NCBI GenBank assembly: GCA_023260935.1
Contig: JALQTL010000268.1
Span: forward strand, 1 to 11,284
Direction of reading: 5' to 3'
Length of the DNA stretch: 11,284 nucleotides
Source: Paracoccaceae bacterium
GTDB taxonomy: Bacteria > Pseudomonadota > Alphaproteobacteria > Rhodobacterales > Rhodobacteraceae
Shown here one piece after another: positions 5,274 through 11,284 of this stretch (the first letter of the stretch is position 1; every line of letters begins with the position of its first letter). The notes under the pieces are model-generated. The model ran no database searches, had not been told where the DNA came from, and was given only the letters and a program-made list of their open reading frames with translations. The position numbers and the translations under genes are program-made.

Positions 5274-5633
5274 TCAGCTGTAATTGCGCAGGAAGATGGC
5301 GATATTATCGGCCAGGCTGCGCGTCACCGGATCGGCCTGCATCAGCCAGCCGCCCAGACGATCAAAGCCGTGCCCTGCCTGCATCTCGGCCACGCGGTTC
5401 TGATAGGCCTCGGTCCCCAGCTGCTGCAGGAAAAGCGCTTTCACGATGGTCCCCGCAACCAGCAACGCCACAACAGGGCGCAGCAGCGGGAAGCCAAGGC
5501 GAAACTTGCGGTTGCGACGGCTGTAGAAAGAACGACCGAGCGTTCCTGCGGCCTCGAATCCATACCCCTTGGAACGGGCCTTCTGGATGCGCGTGATGCG
5601 CGCATTGAAGTCATCAATACATGGGTCGGACAT
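5274..5633 (-). CDS. Conserved small membrane protein of unknown function
   Basis: I cannot assign a function. The 119-residue protein has a charged N-terminal region with several R/K (about 15-46, including KARSKGYGFEAAGTLGRS), one clear membrane helix (about 49-70, LRPVVALLVAGTIVKALFL), and a C-terminal domain of about 45 residues with GFDRLGGWLMQADPVT. Under the positive-inside rule the N-terminus should be cytoplasmic and the C-terminal part periplasmic. It resembles uncharacterised proteins I recall from Rhodobacterales. The ATG at 5633 is chosen over a longer frame starting at 5660 because AAGGGAG lies six bases before it. It lies 96 nt downstream of prmA on the same strand, and a hairpin follows its stop. 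Confidence 0.75.
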   Translation of the reverse strand: MSDPCIDDFNARITRIQKARSKGYGFEAAGTLGRSFYSRRNRKFRLGFPLLRPVVALLVAGTIVKALFLQQLGTEAYQNRVAEMQAGHGFDRLGGWLMQADPVTRSLADNIAIFLRNYS

Positions 5634-5729
5634 GATCCACTCCCTTAATCCGACCCCCACCTACACCTTTGATAAAGCGCAATTGTGGCAGGATTTGGGC
5701 AGATGAACAAAATTCGTCTCAACCCCGTC

Positions 5730-6617
5730 TTATTTGCGCCGCACCACCAGCGTGGACCATTCGCCGATATCATCGCGCGACAGAAGGTCGTGCCCTGCAT
5801 CCTGATAGGCCCGCGTCACCGCATCGGCCTGCACGCCCAGCAATCCTGACAGGATCGCAATGCCACCCGGCGCCAGATGCGCCGCCACATCGGGCGCCAG
5901 TTCGATCAGCGGTCCTTTCAGGATATTGGCAAAGACCAGATCGAAGGGCGCCGCCTCGGCCAGCACGGGGGATTGGAAACCCGCCGCCTCCAGACAGGTG
6001 ATCCGGCCTTCCATGCCATTGATCGCCACATTGGCTTCGGCCACATCCACCGCGACCTGGTCGATGTCAGAAGCGATCACCAGCGCCTCCGGCAGGACCG
6101 CCGCCGCCGCCATTGCCAGCACGGCCGTGCCACAGCCGATATCGGCCACCCGGGCGGGGCGGAACCCTTCCTCGAAAAGCCTGTCAAAGGCGCGCAGGCA
6201 ACCCAGCGTGGTGCCGTGATGACCAGTGCCAAAGGCCACCGTCGCCTCGATCTGCAAGGGCACCCGGCCGCCCTGGGCCAGAATCGCGGGTACCTTGTCG
6301 GCATCATGGCTGCCGTAAACGAAGAACCGCCCCGCATCCACCGGGGCCAGTTCACGCCGCACATGTGCCACCCAGTCGATATCGGGCACTTCCGACAGCA
6401 CGAAGGGCTTTGCCCCAAAGGCCGTGGCAAGCAGTTCCAGAACCGCGGTGTTCGGGGCCTCGAGGAAATAGGCACCGACCTCCCACAGGCCAGAGCCATC
6501 CTCGATCTCGAACACGCCCACGCCTTCGGGCGCGGGGTCCATCTTTTCCAGTGCCTCACCCAGCGCCTCGGCCTCGTCTTCACCGGGAAGCGTCGTCAGG
6601 GCGGAATAGGTAGGCAT
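5730..6617 (-). CDS. prmA: Ribosomal protein L11 methyltransferase PrmA
   Basis: Uses S-adenosylmethionine to trimethylate ribosomal protein L11 in the cytoplasm. The 295 residues match the family. An N-terminal L11-recognition domain (about 1-90) is followed by the family signature AFGTGHHGTT (128-137), SAM motif I VADIGCGTAVLAMAA (157-171), the acidic loop SDID (183-186), and the catalytic-site phrase FANILKGPLIELAPD (229-243). HH replaces the HxT form of the E. coli signature, as is usual in Alphaproteobacteria. The ATG at 6617 has GGAGG five bases upstream. It lies 52 nt downstream of the flavoprotein gene, and a possible promoter overlaps the end of that gene. Confidence 0.96.
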   Translation of the reverse strand: MPTYSALTTLPGEDEAEALGEALEKMDPAPEGVGVFEIEDGSGLWEVGAYFLEAPNTAVLELLATAFGAKPFVLSEVPDIDWVAHVRRELAPVDAGRFFVYGSHDADKVPAILAQGGRVPLQIEATVAFGTGHHGTTLGCLRAFDRLFEEGFRPARVADIGCGTAVLAMAAAAVLPEALVIASDIDQVAVDVAEANVAINGMEGRITCLEAAGFQSPVLAEAAPFDLVFANILKGPLIELAPDVAAHLAPGGIAILSGLLGVQADAVTRAYQDAGHDLLSRDDIGEWSTLVVRRK

Positions 6618-6644
6618 GGCATCCTCCGTGCTGGGTATCCGCGC

Positions 6645-6673
6645 GGGTTAGCCCCGGGCCTTGCCAAGGTCAA
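6645..6673 (-). promoter_or_regulatory. Possible housekeeping promoter for prmA
   Basis: On the minus strand TTGACC (6673-6668), overlapping the stop codon of the upstream flavoprotein gene, is followed after 17 bases by TAACCC (6650-6645). The -35 agrees 5 of 6 with the sigma-70 consensus, the -10 poorly. The start point would be about 20 bases before the prmA ATG. It could give prmA transcription independent of msrA. Confidence 0.28.
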
Positions 6674-7833
6674 CCCAAACCTCCCGCCCCGCGCCCCAGC
6701 GTCAAGCGCAGCATCAGCCGGACCATTCGCGACAGGCCGATATCGGCATGGTCCATCTCGCCCGCCAGCAATTGCAGATAACGCCGCCGCAGATGCCCCG
6801 AGCCGGCAATGGCCGCCAGCACCCGGGGCTGCCAGAAGGGATGATGGGCCAGCCGGGCAATCCGGCCCGCGCGCCGCACTTCGCCCAGCACATCCCGCAT
6901 GGCGGCGCCATAAAGCGCATGGGTGCGGTCTGGCTGGCCCTGCGCAAGTGCGGCCAAGGCCGCCTGGGCGGCCCTTTGGCCTGAAAGCACCGCCCAGGCG
7001 ATGCCTTCGCCCGTCACCGGGTCCACCAATCCGGCCGCATCCCCCGCCAGCACCACACGCCCCTCGCCGATCCGGGTGCGCATCTGGCCAAAGGGCAGAT
7101 GGTGGCCCTTTATCCGCACCCCGGCCGGATCTACGCCCCGCGCCGCCAACCAGGCACGAAAGCGGCCCATCATATCGCCCGACAACGCCTGCACCCCGCC
7201 CAGGCCCAGCGTGCGCCCATGCGCCTTGGGAAAATCCCAGCCATAGCCATAGGGCACCGCCGTCAGATCCAGCTCCATCACTTCGCCCGGAGGGCCATCC
7301 ACCTCGGCCTCCAACGCGAAACCCACCCGCCGCAGGGGGGCCGCATCGCCCAGCAGCGCCCGTGCCACCATGGAATGCACCCCATCCGCCCCGATCACGG
7401 CCGCCCCCTGAAGCCAGGCCCCGTCCTCCAACCGGACGATGCCGCTGGCCGGGTCCAGCGCAGCGATCCGCCGGCCAGTCCAGTCTTCAGCGCCAGACGC
7501 AAGTGCCCCCCGCCACAGATGGGCATCCAGCGCCCGCCGCATCGTCAGCGTCAAGGGCAGCGCGCCCCGTTCTTCCGCCAGCAGGCGCGGCCCATCGGTA
7601 AAGCGCACGGCCTTGCAGGGGTGCAACAGGCCCGTCGGCAAGGGGCCATGGCTGGCCGCCAGATAGCGCGAAGCCCGCGTGGTCAGCGCCCCGCCACACA
7701 GCTTTTCGCGCGGAAATGCCGCCTTGTCGATCAGTGCCACCCGGGCGCCAAGACCAGCCGCCACCCGCGCCGCGGTGGCCCCGGCAGGCCCGGCCCCGAT
7801 TACGATCAGGTCATGGGTCGGCGATGCGGCCAA
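6670..7833 (-). CDS. Geranylgeranyl reductase family FAD-dependent oxidoreductase
   Basis: A 387-residue flavoprotein of the GGR/ChlP-like family in the PHBH fold group. It has the FAD-binding Rossmann motif VIGAGPAGATAA (11-22), the family loop PREKLCGG (41-48), GADGVHS (148-154), the active-site phrase PYGYGWDFPK (194-203), the second FAD motif GRVVLAGDAAG (258-268) and VTGEGI (273-278). Members saturate isoprenoid chains of chlorophylls, archaeal lipids or quinones; the substrate here cannot be told. It lacks the pigment-gene neighbours expected of bchP. The only available start is a TTG (7833), one base after the msrA stop, with no good ribosome site, so translation probably depends on coupling to msrA. 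Ends 52 nt before prmA. Confidence 0.88.
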   Translation of the reverse strand: MAASPTHDLIVIGAGPAGATAARVAAGLGARVALIDKAAFPREKLCGGALTTRASRYLAASHGPLPTGLLHPCKAVRFTDGPRLLAEERGALPLTLTMRRALDAHLWRGALASGAEDWTGRRIAALDPASGIVRLEDGAWLQGAAVIGADGVHSMVARALLGDAAPLRRVGFALEAEVDGPPGEVMELDLTAVPYGYGWDFPKAHGRTLGLGGVQALSGDMMGRFRAWLAARGVDPAGVRIKGHHLPFGQMRTRIGEGRVVLAGDAAGLVDPVTGEGIAWAVLSGQRAAQAALAALAQGQPDRTHALYGAAMRDVLGEVRRAGRIARLAHHPFWQPRVLAAIAGSGHLRRRYLQLLAGEMDHADIGLSRMVRLMLRLTLGRGAGGLG

Positions 7834-7834
7834 G

Positions 7835-8491
7835 TCAGGCCGAAACGCCGGTGCCGATCGGGCAGGTGACGCCTGTTCCGCCGATCCCGCAATAGCCGTC
7901 AGGGTTCTTGGCCAGATATTGCTGGTGATAATCCTCGGCGAAATAGAAGACCGGCGCGGGCAGGATCTCGGTCGTGATCTCGCCCTTGCCAGCCGCTTTC
8001 AGCGCGGCGGCATAGGCGGCCTTGCTGGACCGGGCGGCGGCCTCTTGCTCTGGCGTATAGGTATAGATGCCAGACCGATAGGTGCTGCCCACATCATTGC
8101 CCTGCCGCATCCCCTGCGTGGGGTCATGGTTTTCCCAGAACAGCTTCAGCAGCGCCTCATAGCTGACGACGGCCGGGTCATAGATCACCCGCACCACCTC
8201 GTTATGGCCGGTCATCTGGGTGCAGGTTTCCTTGTAGGTCGGGTTCGGAGTAAAGCCCCCCGCATAGCCAACCATGGTCAGCCACACACCCCTGACCTGC
8301 CAGAACTTCCGTTCCACGCCCCAAAAGCAGCCCATGCCGAACATCGCTTCGGCCATGCCTTCGGGCACCGACGATTTCAGCGGCAGGCCGGAAAGGAAAT
8401 GCGTCTCGGCCGTGGGGATCGGGTCTTGCCGCCCGGGCAGGGCATCCTTGGGTGACACCATCTGCATCTTGGCCTTGTTGATGAAGAACAT
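7835..8491 (-). CDS. msrA: Peptide-methionine (S)-S-oxide reductase MsrA
   Basis: Reduces the S-epimer of methionine sulfoxide, free or in proteins, using thioredoxin. The 218 residues contain the catalytic GCFWG (C55) and the two recycling cysteines, C201 (GYCGIGG) and C210 (VTCPIG), spaced as in the E. coli enzyme (C51, C198, C206). The conserved VGYAGG (74-79), HNEVV (96-100), WENHDPTQ and FYFAEDYHQQYL are present. No signal peptide is visible, so it is cytoplasmic. The ATG at 8491 has AGGAG eight bases upstream. It is the first gene of a minus-strand run; the flavoprotein starts one base after its stop. A promoter that can be read as RpoH-type lies just upstream. Confidence 0.97.
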   Translation of the reverse strand: MFFINKAKMQMVSPKDALPGRQDPIPTAETHFLSGLPLKSSVPEGMAEAMFGMGCFWGVERKFWQVRGVWLTMVGYAGGFTPNPTYKETCTQMTGHNEVVRVIYDPAVVSYEALLKLFWENHDPTQGMRQGNDVGSTYRSGIYTYTPEQEAAARSSKAAYAAALKAAGKGEITTEILPAPVFYFAEDYHQQYLAKNPDGYCGIGGTGVTCPIGTGVSA

Positions 8492-8518
8492 CTGCGTCTC
8501 TCCTGTTCATGCCCGAAG

Positions 8519-8547
8519 GATATAGCGTTTACCCGCCGCCCTGCCAG
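8519..8547 (-). promoter_or_regulatory. Possible msrA promoter (sigma-70 or RpoH type)
   Basis: On the minus strand two overlapping readings exist. As sigma-70: CTGGCA (8547-8542), 17 bases, TATATC (8524-8519), 4 of 6 in each box. As RpoH: CTGG (8547-8544), 17 bases, GCTATAT (8526-8520), 3 of 4 and one mismatch against CTTG-N17/18-CYTATNT. Either places the start point about 20 bases before the ATG. Overlapping housekeeping and stress promoters would suit a methionine-repair gene, but the sequence cannot decide. Confidence 0.35.
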
Positions 8548-8579
8548 TCACCCGGTGAATGCCGTTCCCGCGCCCCGTA

Positions 8580-9815
8580 TCATTCCGCCGGCTGGGGGCG
8601 CACCCCGCCCAGAATGGTTTCATAGCCCGGCCCCGGGTCTCGCGGCACCAGACAGGCCAGCGCCAGCGACACGGAGGCCATGCCCGCCGCCAGCACGAAG
8701 ACCGCGCCGGGCGAGGTCACCCACAGATAGCCCAGCGCCGCCGGCAGGAACACGGCCGCGATATGGTTGATCGTAAAGGCCACCGCCGCCGTCGGGGCAA
8801 TATCGGCCGGATCGGCGATCTTCTGGAAATAGGTCTTCAGCGTGATGTTCATGGCAAAGAACAGGTGATCCAGCACATAGAGGATGCTGGCCACCACCAC
8901 CCCCCAGCCAAAGGCATAGATGCCGCCATAGGCCAGAAACACCACCAGCAGTCCGGCATATTGCACGATCATCATGTTGCGGTCGCCGAACCGCCCGATC
9001 CAGCCCCCGATGAACGGACCCGCCGCCATATTGGCGATGTAGTTGACGATGAACAGCGCCGTCACCTCATGCACGGCCATGCCAAAGCGTTCGACCATCA
9101 TGAAGGCGGCAAAGACGACAAAGATCTGCCGCCGCGCCCCGGCCATGAATTGCATGGCGTAATAAAGCCAGTAGCGGCGGCGCAGGATCATGGTCTTGCG
9201 CTGCGCAACAGGCGCCTCGAACTGCGGATAAAGAAGAAAGGCCGCCAGCGCGATCACCGCCGTCAGCCCGCCCGAAACCATGTAGACCGTGTTGAACGAC
9301 AGCCCCAGACTGTCCCACAGGGTCACCAGCGCCAGATAGGCCACGAGACTTGCGCCCGACCCCACCGCCACCAGCCAACCCAGCACCCGCGGCGCCCGGT
9401 CCTTTGACAGCCATTGCAGTTGCAGCGACTGGTTGACTGTCTCGAAATAGTGAAAGCCGATGGATGACAGCAGCGTCAGAAACAGAATGCCGCCAAGGCT
9501 GGGAAACTGCGCGGTCAGCGCACTGGCCACCCCCAGCAGCACAAGGCTGACCAGCGCCAGCACCTGTTCACGCAGGAACAGCAGCACGAAGATCACCCCG
9601 ATGGCCAGAAATCCCGGGATCTCGCGCACCGAATGCAGCCAGCCGATCTCGACCCCGGTGAACCCCGCCACCTCGATGACAAAGTTGTTCAACAGCGCCG
9701 ACCAGGTCGAAAAGGCCAGCGGCATCGCCGCCGCCATCAGGATCAGCAACCCCTCCGGCCGCCGCCAGTAGGGCAGCGCCCGGGCCTCCTCCAATGTCAT
9801 CTTGCGCAAGATCAT
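8580..9815 (-). CDS. MFS transporter, substrate unknown
   Basis: A 411-residue, strongly hydrophobic protein with about 12 predicted membrane helices in two halves, separated by a basic cytoplasmic loop near 206-220 (VAQRKTMILRRRYW). This is the major facilitator layout. Loops such as GWIGRFGDRNMM resemble the MFS loop motif G-x(3)-D/G-R. Nothing in the sequence tells the substrate or direction. Two starts are possible: the ATG at 9815, or an ATG at 9800 giving MTLEEARALPYW. Neither has a strong ribosome site, and a 14-base palindrome lies between them. It follows the SulP gene by 88 nt; that gap holds a GC hairpin and a TACAAT -10-like hexamer (minus strand, 9863-9858) without a good -35, so its own promoter is possible. 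Confidence 0.85.
   Translation of the reverse strand: MILRKMTLEEARALPYWRRPEGLLILMAAAMPLAFSTWSALLNNFVIEVAGFTGVEIGWLHSVREIPGFLAIGVIFVLLFLREQVLALVSLVLLGVASALTAQFPSLGGILFLTLLSSIGFHYFETVNQSLQLQWLSKDRAPRVLGWLVAVGSGASLVAYLALVTLWDSLGLSFNTVYMVSGGLTAVIALAAFLLYPQFEAPVAQRKTMILRRRYWLYYAMQFMAGARRQIFVVFAAFMMVERFGMAVHEVTALFIVNYIANMAAGPFIGGWIGRFGDRNMMIVQYAGLLVVFLAYGGIYAFGWGVVVASILYVLDHLFFAMNITLKTYFQKIADPADIAPTAAVAFTINHIAAVFLPAALGYLWVTSPGAVFVLAAGMASVSLALACLVPRDPGPGYETILGGVRPQPAE
9799..9812. repeat. Perfect 14-base palindrome at the start of the MFS gene
   Basis: ATCTTGCGCAAGAT is self-complementary over all 14 bases and lies between the two candidate start codons of the MFS transporter. If the second ATG is the real start, it would lie in the leader, as an operator or an RNA hairpin that hides the start. 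If the first ATG is used it is merely coding (ILRK). Confidence 0.45.
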
Positions 9816-9882
9816 GCGCCAGACCTACACCCCTGCCGCCAGCCCCGCCACAAAAGGATTGTATCGGTCACATCCGGAAGCA

Positions 9883-9897
9883 GGGCAGGCGCTGCCC
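9883..9897. repeat. GC hairpin between the SulP and MFS genes
   Basis: GGGCAG (9883-9888) and CTGCCC (9892-9897) form a perfect 6-bp stem around a GCG loop, within 10 bases after the SulP stop. No T-run follows on the minus strand, so it is at best a weak terminator or a 3'-end stabiliser for the SulP transcript. Confidence 0.35.
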
Positions 9898-9903
9898 CGC
9901 CTG

Positions 9904-11284
9904 TCAGTGCGCCAGCATCCCGCCCATCGGGTCTTCGTCCCTGTCGCGCAACGAAAGCCTGTCCATCAGCGTCTCTGACGCGCTGTTCATCCCCACGATA
10001 TCCACCAGCGCCCCGCCCCGGCGGAACTTGGCCACTGCCATGTCCAGCGCCTGAACCGAAGAGATGTCCCAGATATGCGCGCGGCTTACATCGATCACCA
10101 CCCGGGCCACCTTCTCGCGGAAATCGAAGGCGCGCAGAAAGGCCTCGGTCGAGCCATAGAAAAGCTGCCCCTCGATCCGGTAGGTCCGCACGCCCGCGTC
10201 CAGTTCCGACGACACGCGGAAAAGCTGGGCTATCTTGGCGGCAAAGAACAGCCCCGACAGCAGCACCCCCACCAGCACACCGATGGCAAGGTTATGCGTC
10301 CAGACCACCATCACCACCGTCGCCACCATCACCACGGAACTGGAGGCGGGATGGGTGCGCAAGCTGCGCAGAGAGGCCCAGTTGAACGTGCCCAGACTGA
10401 CCATCACCATGATCGCGACCAGCGCGGCCATGGGGATCTGGCTGACCCAGTCGCCCAAGCCCACGCAGAACACCAACAGCATTGCGCCCGCCACAAAGGT
10501 CGACAGCCGCCCCCGGCCGCCAGAGCCGACGTTGATCACGCTCTGCCCGATCATCGCACAGCCCGCCATCCCGCCAATGAACCCCGTCGCGGCATTGGCA
10601 AGCCCCTGCCCGATGCATTCCTGATTGCGGTTGCTGGGGGTATCGGTCATTTCGTCCACGATGGTCTGCGTCATCAGGCTTTCCAGCAGGCCAACAACCG
10701 CCACGGCCATCGCATAGGGAAAGATGATCAACAGCGTCTCCAGCGTCAGCGGCACCTCGGGCAGCAGGAACACCGGCAACGTGTCGGGCAGATCGCCCAC
10801 GTCGCCCACAGTGCGCACATCCCACCCAAAGAACAGTGTCAGCGCGGTCAGGACCACAATGGCCACCAGCGGCGAAGGCACCGCCCGCGTCAGGCGCGGC
10901 AGCAGATAGATGATCGCCAGCCCCCCCGCCACCATCGCATAGGTCAGCCAGCCCACGTTGCGCGGATCAAGCTCGGGCAATTGCGCCATGAAGATCAGGA
11001 TCGCCAGAGCATTCACGAAGCCGGTCATCACCGATTTCGACACGAAGCGCATCACGAAGCCCAGCCGCAAAAGGCCCATACCCACCTGCAACACCCCGGC
11101 CAGAATGGTCGCCGCCAGCAGGTATTGCAGCCCATGGTCGCGCACCAGCCCCACCATCAGCACCGCGGTCGCCGCGGTCGCGGCCGAAATCATCCCCGGC
11201 CGCCCGCCCACAAAGGCCGTGATCACGGCAATCGAGAAACTGGCATAAAGCCCCACCTTGGGGTCCACCCCCGCAATCAGCGAA
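9904..11284 (-). CDS. SulP family inorganic anion transporter with STAS domain (5' end beyond window)
   Basis: Inner-membrane transporter of the SLC26/SulP family, which moves sulfate, bicarbonate, dicarboxylates or similar anions; the substrate is not readable here. Counting from the window edge, about 460 residues are present. The frame continues upstream of the GTG at 11268 as SLIAG, which joins naturally to VDPKVGLYAS, so the gene is cut by the window, not started there. Most of the membrane domain is present, with GGRPGMISAATAAT in the anion-site region and SVMTGFVNALAI. A C-terminal STAS domain covers about the last 90 residues (VVIDVSRAHIWDISSVQALD). The missing part should be only the first few dozen residues. 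The MFS transporter follows on the same strand. Confidence 0.93.
   Translation of the reverse strand, partial: SLIAGVDPKVGLYASFSIAVITAFVGGRPGMISAATAATAVLMVGLVRDHGLQYLLAATILAGVLQVGMGLLRLGFVMRFVSKSVMTGFVNALAILIFMAQLPELDPRNVGWLTYAMVAGGLAIIYLLPRLTRAVPSPLVAIVVLTALTLFFGWDVRTVGDVGDLPDTLPVFLLPEVPLTLETLLIIFPYAMAVAVVGLLESLMTQTIVDEMTDTPSNRNQECIGQGLANAATGFIGGMAGCAMIGQSVINVGSGGRGRLSTFVAGAMLLVFCVGLGDWVSQIPMAALVAIMVMVSLGTFNWASLRSLRTHPASSSVVMVATVVMVVWTHNLAIGVLVGVLLSGLFFAAKIAQLFRVSSELDAGVRTYRIEGQLFYGSTEAFLRAFDFREKVARVVIDVSRAHIWDISSVQALDMAVAKFRRGGALVDIVGMNSASETLMDRLSLRDRDEDPMGGMLAH

Noticed and set aside
5634..5729. A promoter (TTGTTC, 17 bases, CACAAT) upstream of the small membrane protein gene
   Set aside because: Only 3 of 6 bases agree in the -35 and 4 of 6 in the -10, too weak to list, though the 96-nt gap leaves room for one.
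5877..7601. A 574-codon plus-strand open frame opposite prmA and the flavoprotein gene
   Set aside because: It is antisense to two clear genes, its product is arginine/proline/histidine-rich low-complexity sequence with no motif, and such stop-free antisense frames are expected at this GC content.
6670..7833. Identification of the flavoprotein as BchP (bacteriochlorophyll geranylgeranyl reductase)
   Set aside because: No photosynthesis gene is near and the family signatures are generic to the wider group, so only the family name is given.
1..11284. Search for mobile elements, CRISPR arrays, toxin-antitoxin pairs, tRNA/rRNA genes or a novel defence system
   Set aside because: Every large frame is explained by a housekeeping or transporter gene, no regularly spaced long repeats occur, and no transposase-like or defence-like protein is present.

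Overview
This is a GC-rich (roughly 65-70 %) window of ordinary chromosomal genes that reads as a member of the Rhodobacterales/Paracoccaceae (Alphaproteobacteria). The grounds are the nrdR-ribD start, the Rhodobacterales-style HtpX, PrmA and RuvA sequences, a DUF1127 small protein, and intergenic GC palindromes followed by TATTT. I saw no transposase, integrase, phage gene, CRISPR array, tRNA or rRNA, so I read it as housekeeping chromosome, not an accessory island.

Layout. (1) 1-1188, + strand: the last codons of what looks like nrdR, then ribD, overlapping it by four bases. (2) 1212-4564, - strand: ruvC and ruvA overlap by ATGA, then come an htpX membrane protease gene with its own leader, and ruvB. 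The Holliday-junction genes ruvCA and ruvB are thus split by htpX. (3) 4565-4917: a 353-base divergent intergenic region rich in small repeats, with a possible LexA box on the ruvC side and a possible heat-shock (RpoH) promoter on the other. (4) 4918-5213, + strand: a lone 67-residue DUF1127 gene, a very stable 3'-UTR hairpin and a strong intrinsic terminator. (5) 5274-8491, - strand: msrA, a geranylgeranyl-reductase-family flavoprotein starting 1 nt after the msrA stop, prmA, and a small one-helix membrane protein of unknown function. (6) 8580-11284, - strand: a SulP anion transporter cut by the window end, then an MFS transporter.

How the genes relate. RuvC, RuvA and RuvB together process Holliday junctions. 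HtpX (membrane protein quality control), MsrA (repair of oxidised methionine) and DUF1127 (an RNA-binding, stress-linked family in Rhodobacter) all belong to stress responses. Each has an upstream sequence that can be read as an RpoH-type promoter, the best being that of DUF1127. These promoter readings were made by eye.

I found no clearly new multi-gene system. The parts most worth a second look are the DUF1127 transcription unit with its structured 3' UTR, the repeats in its promoter region, the split ruv operon, and the msrA-flavoprotein coupling.
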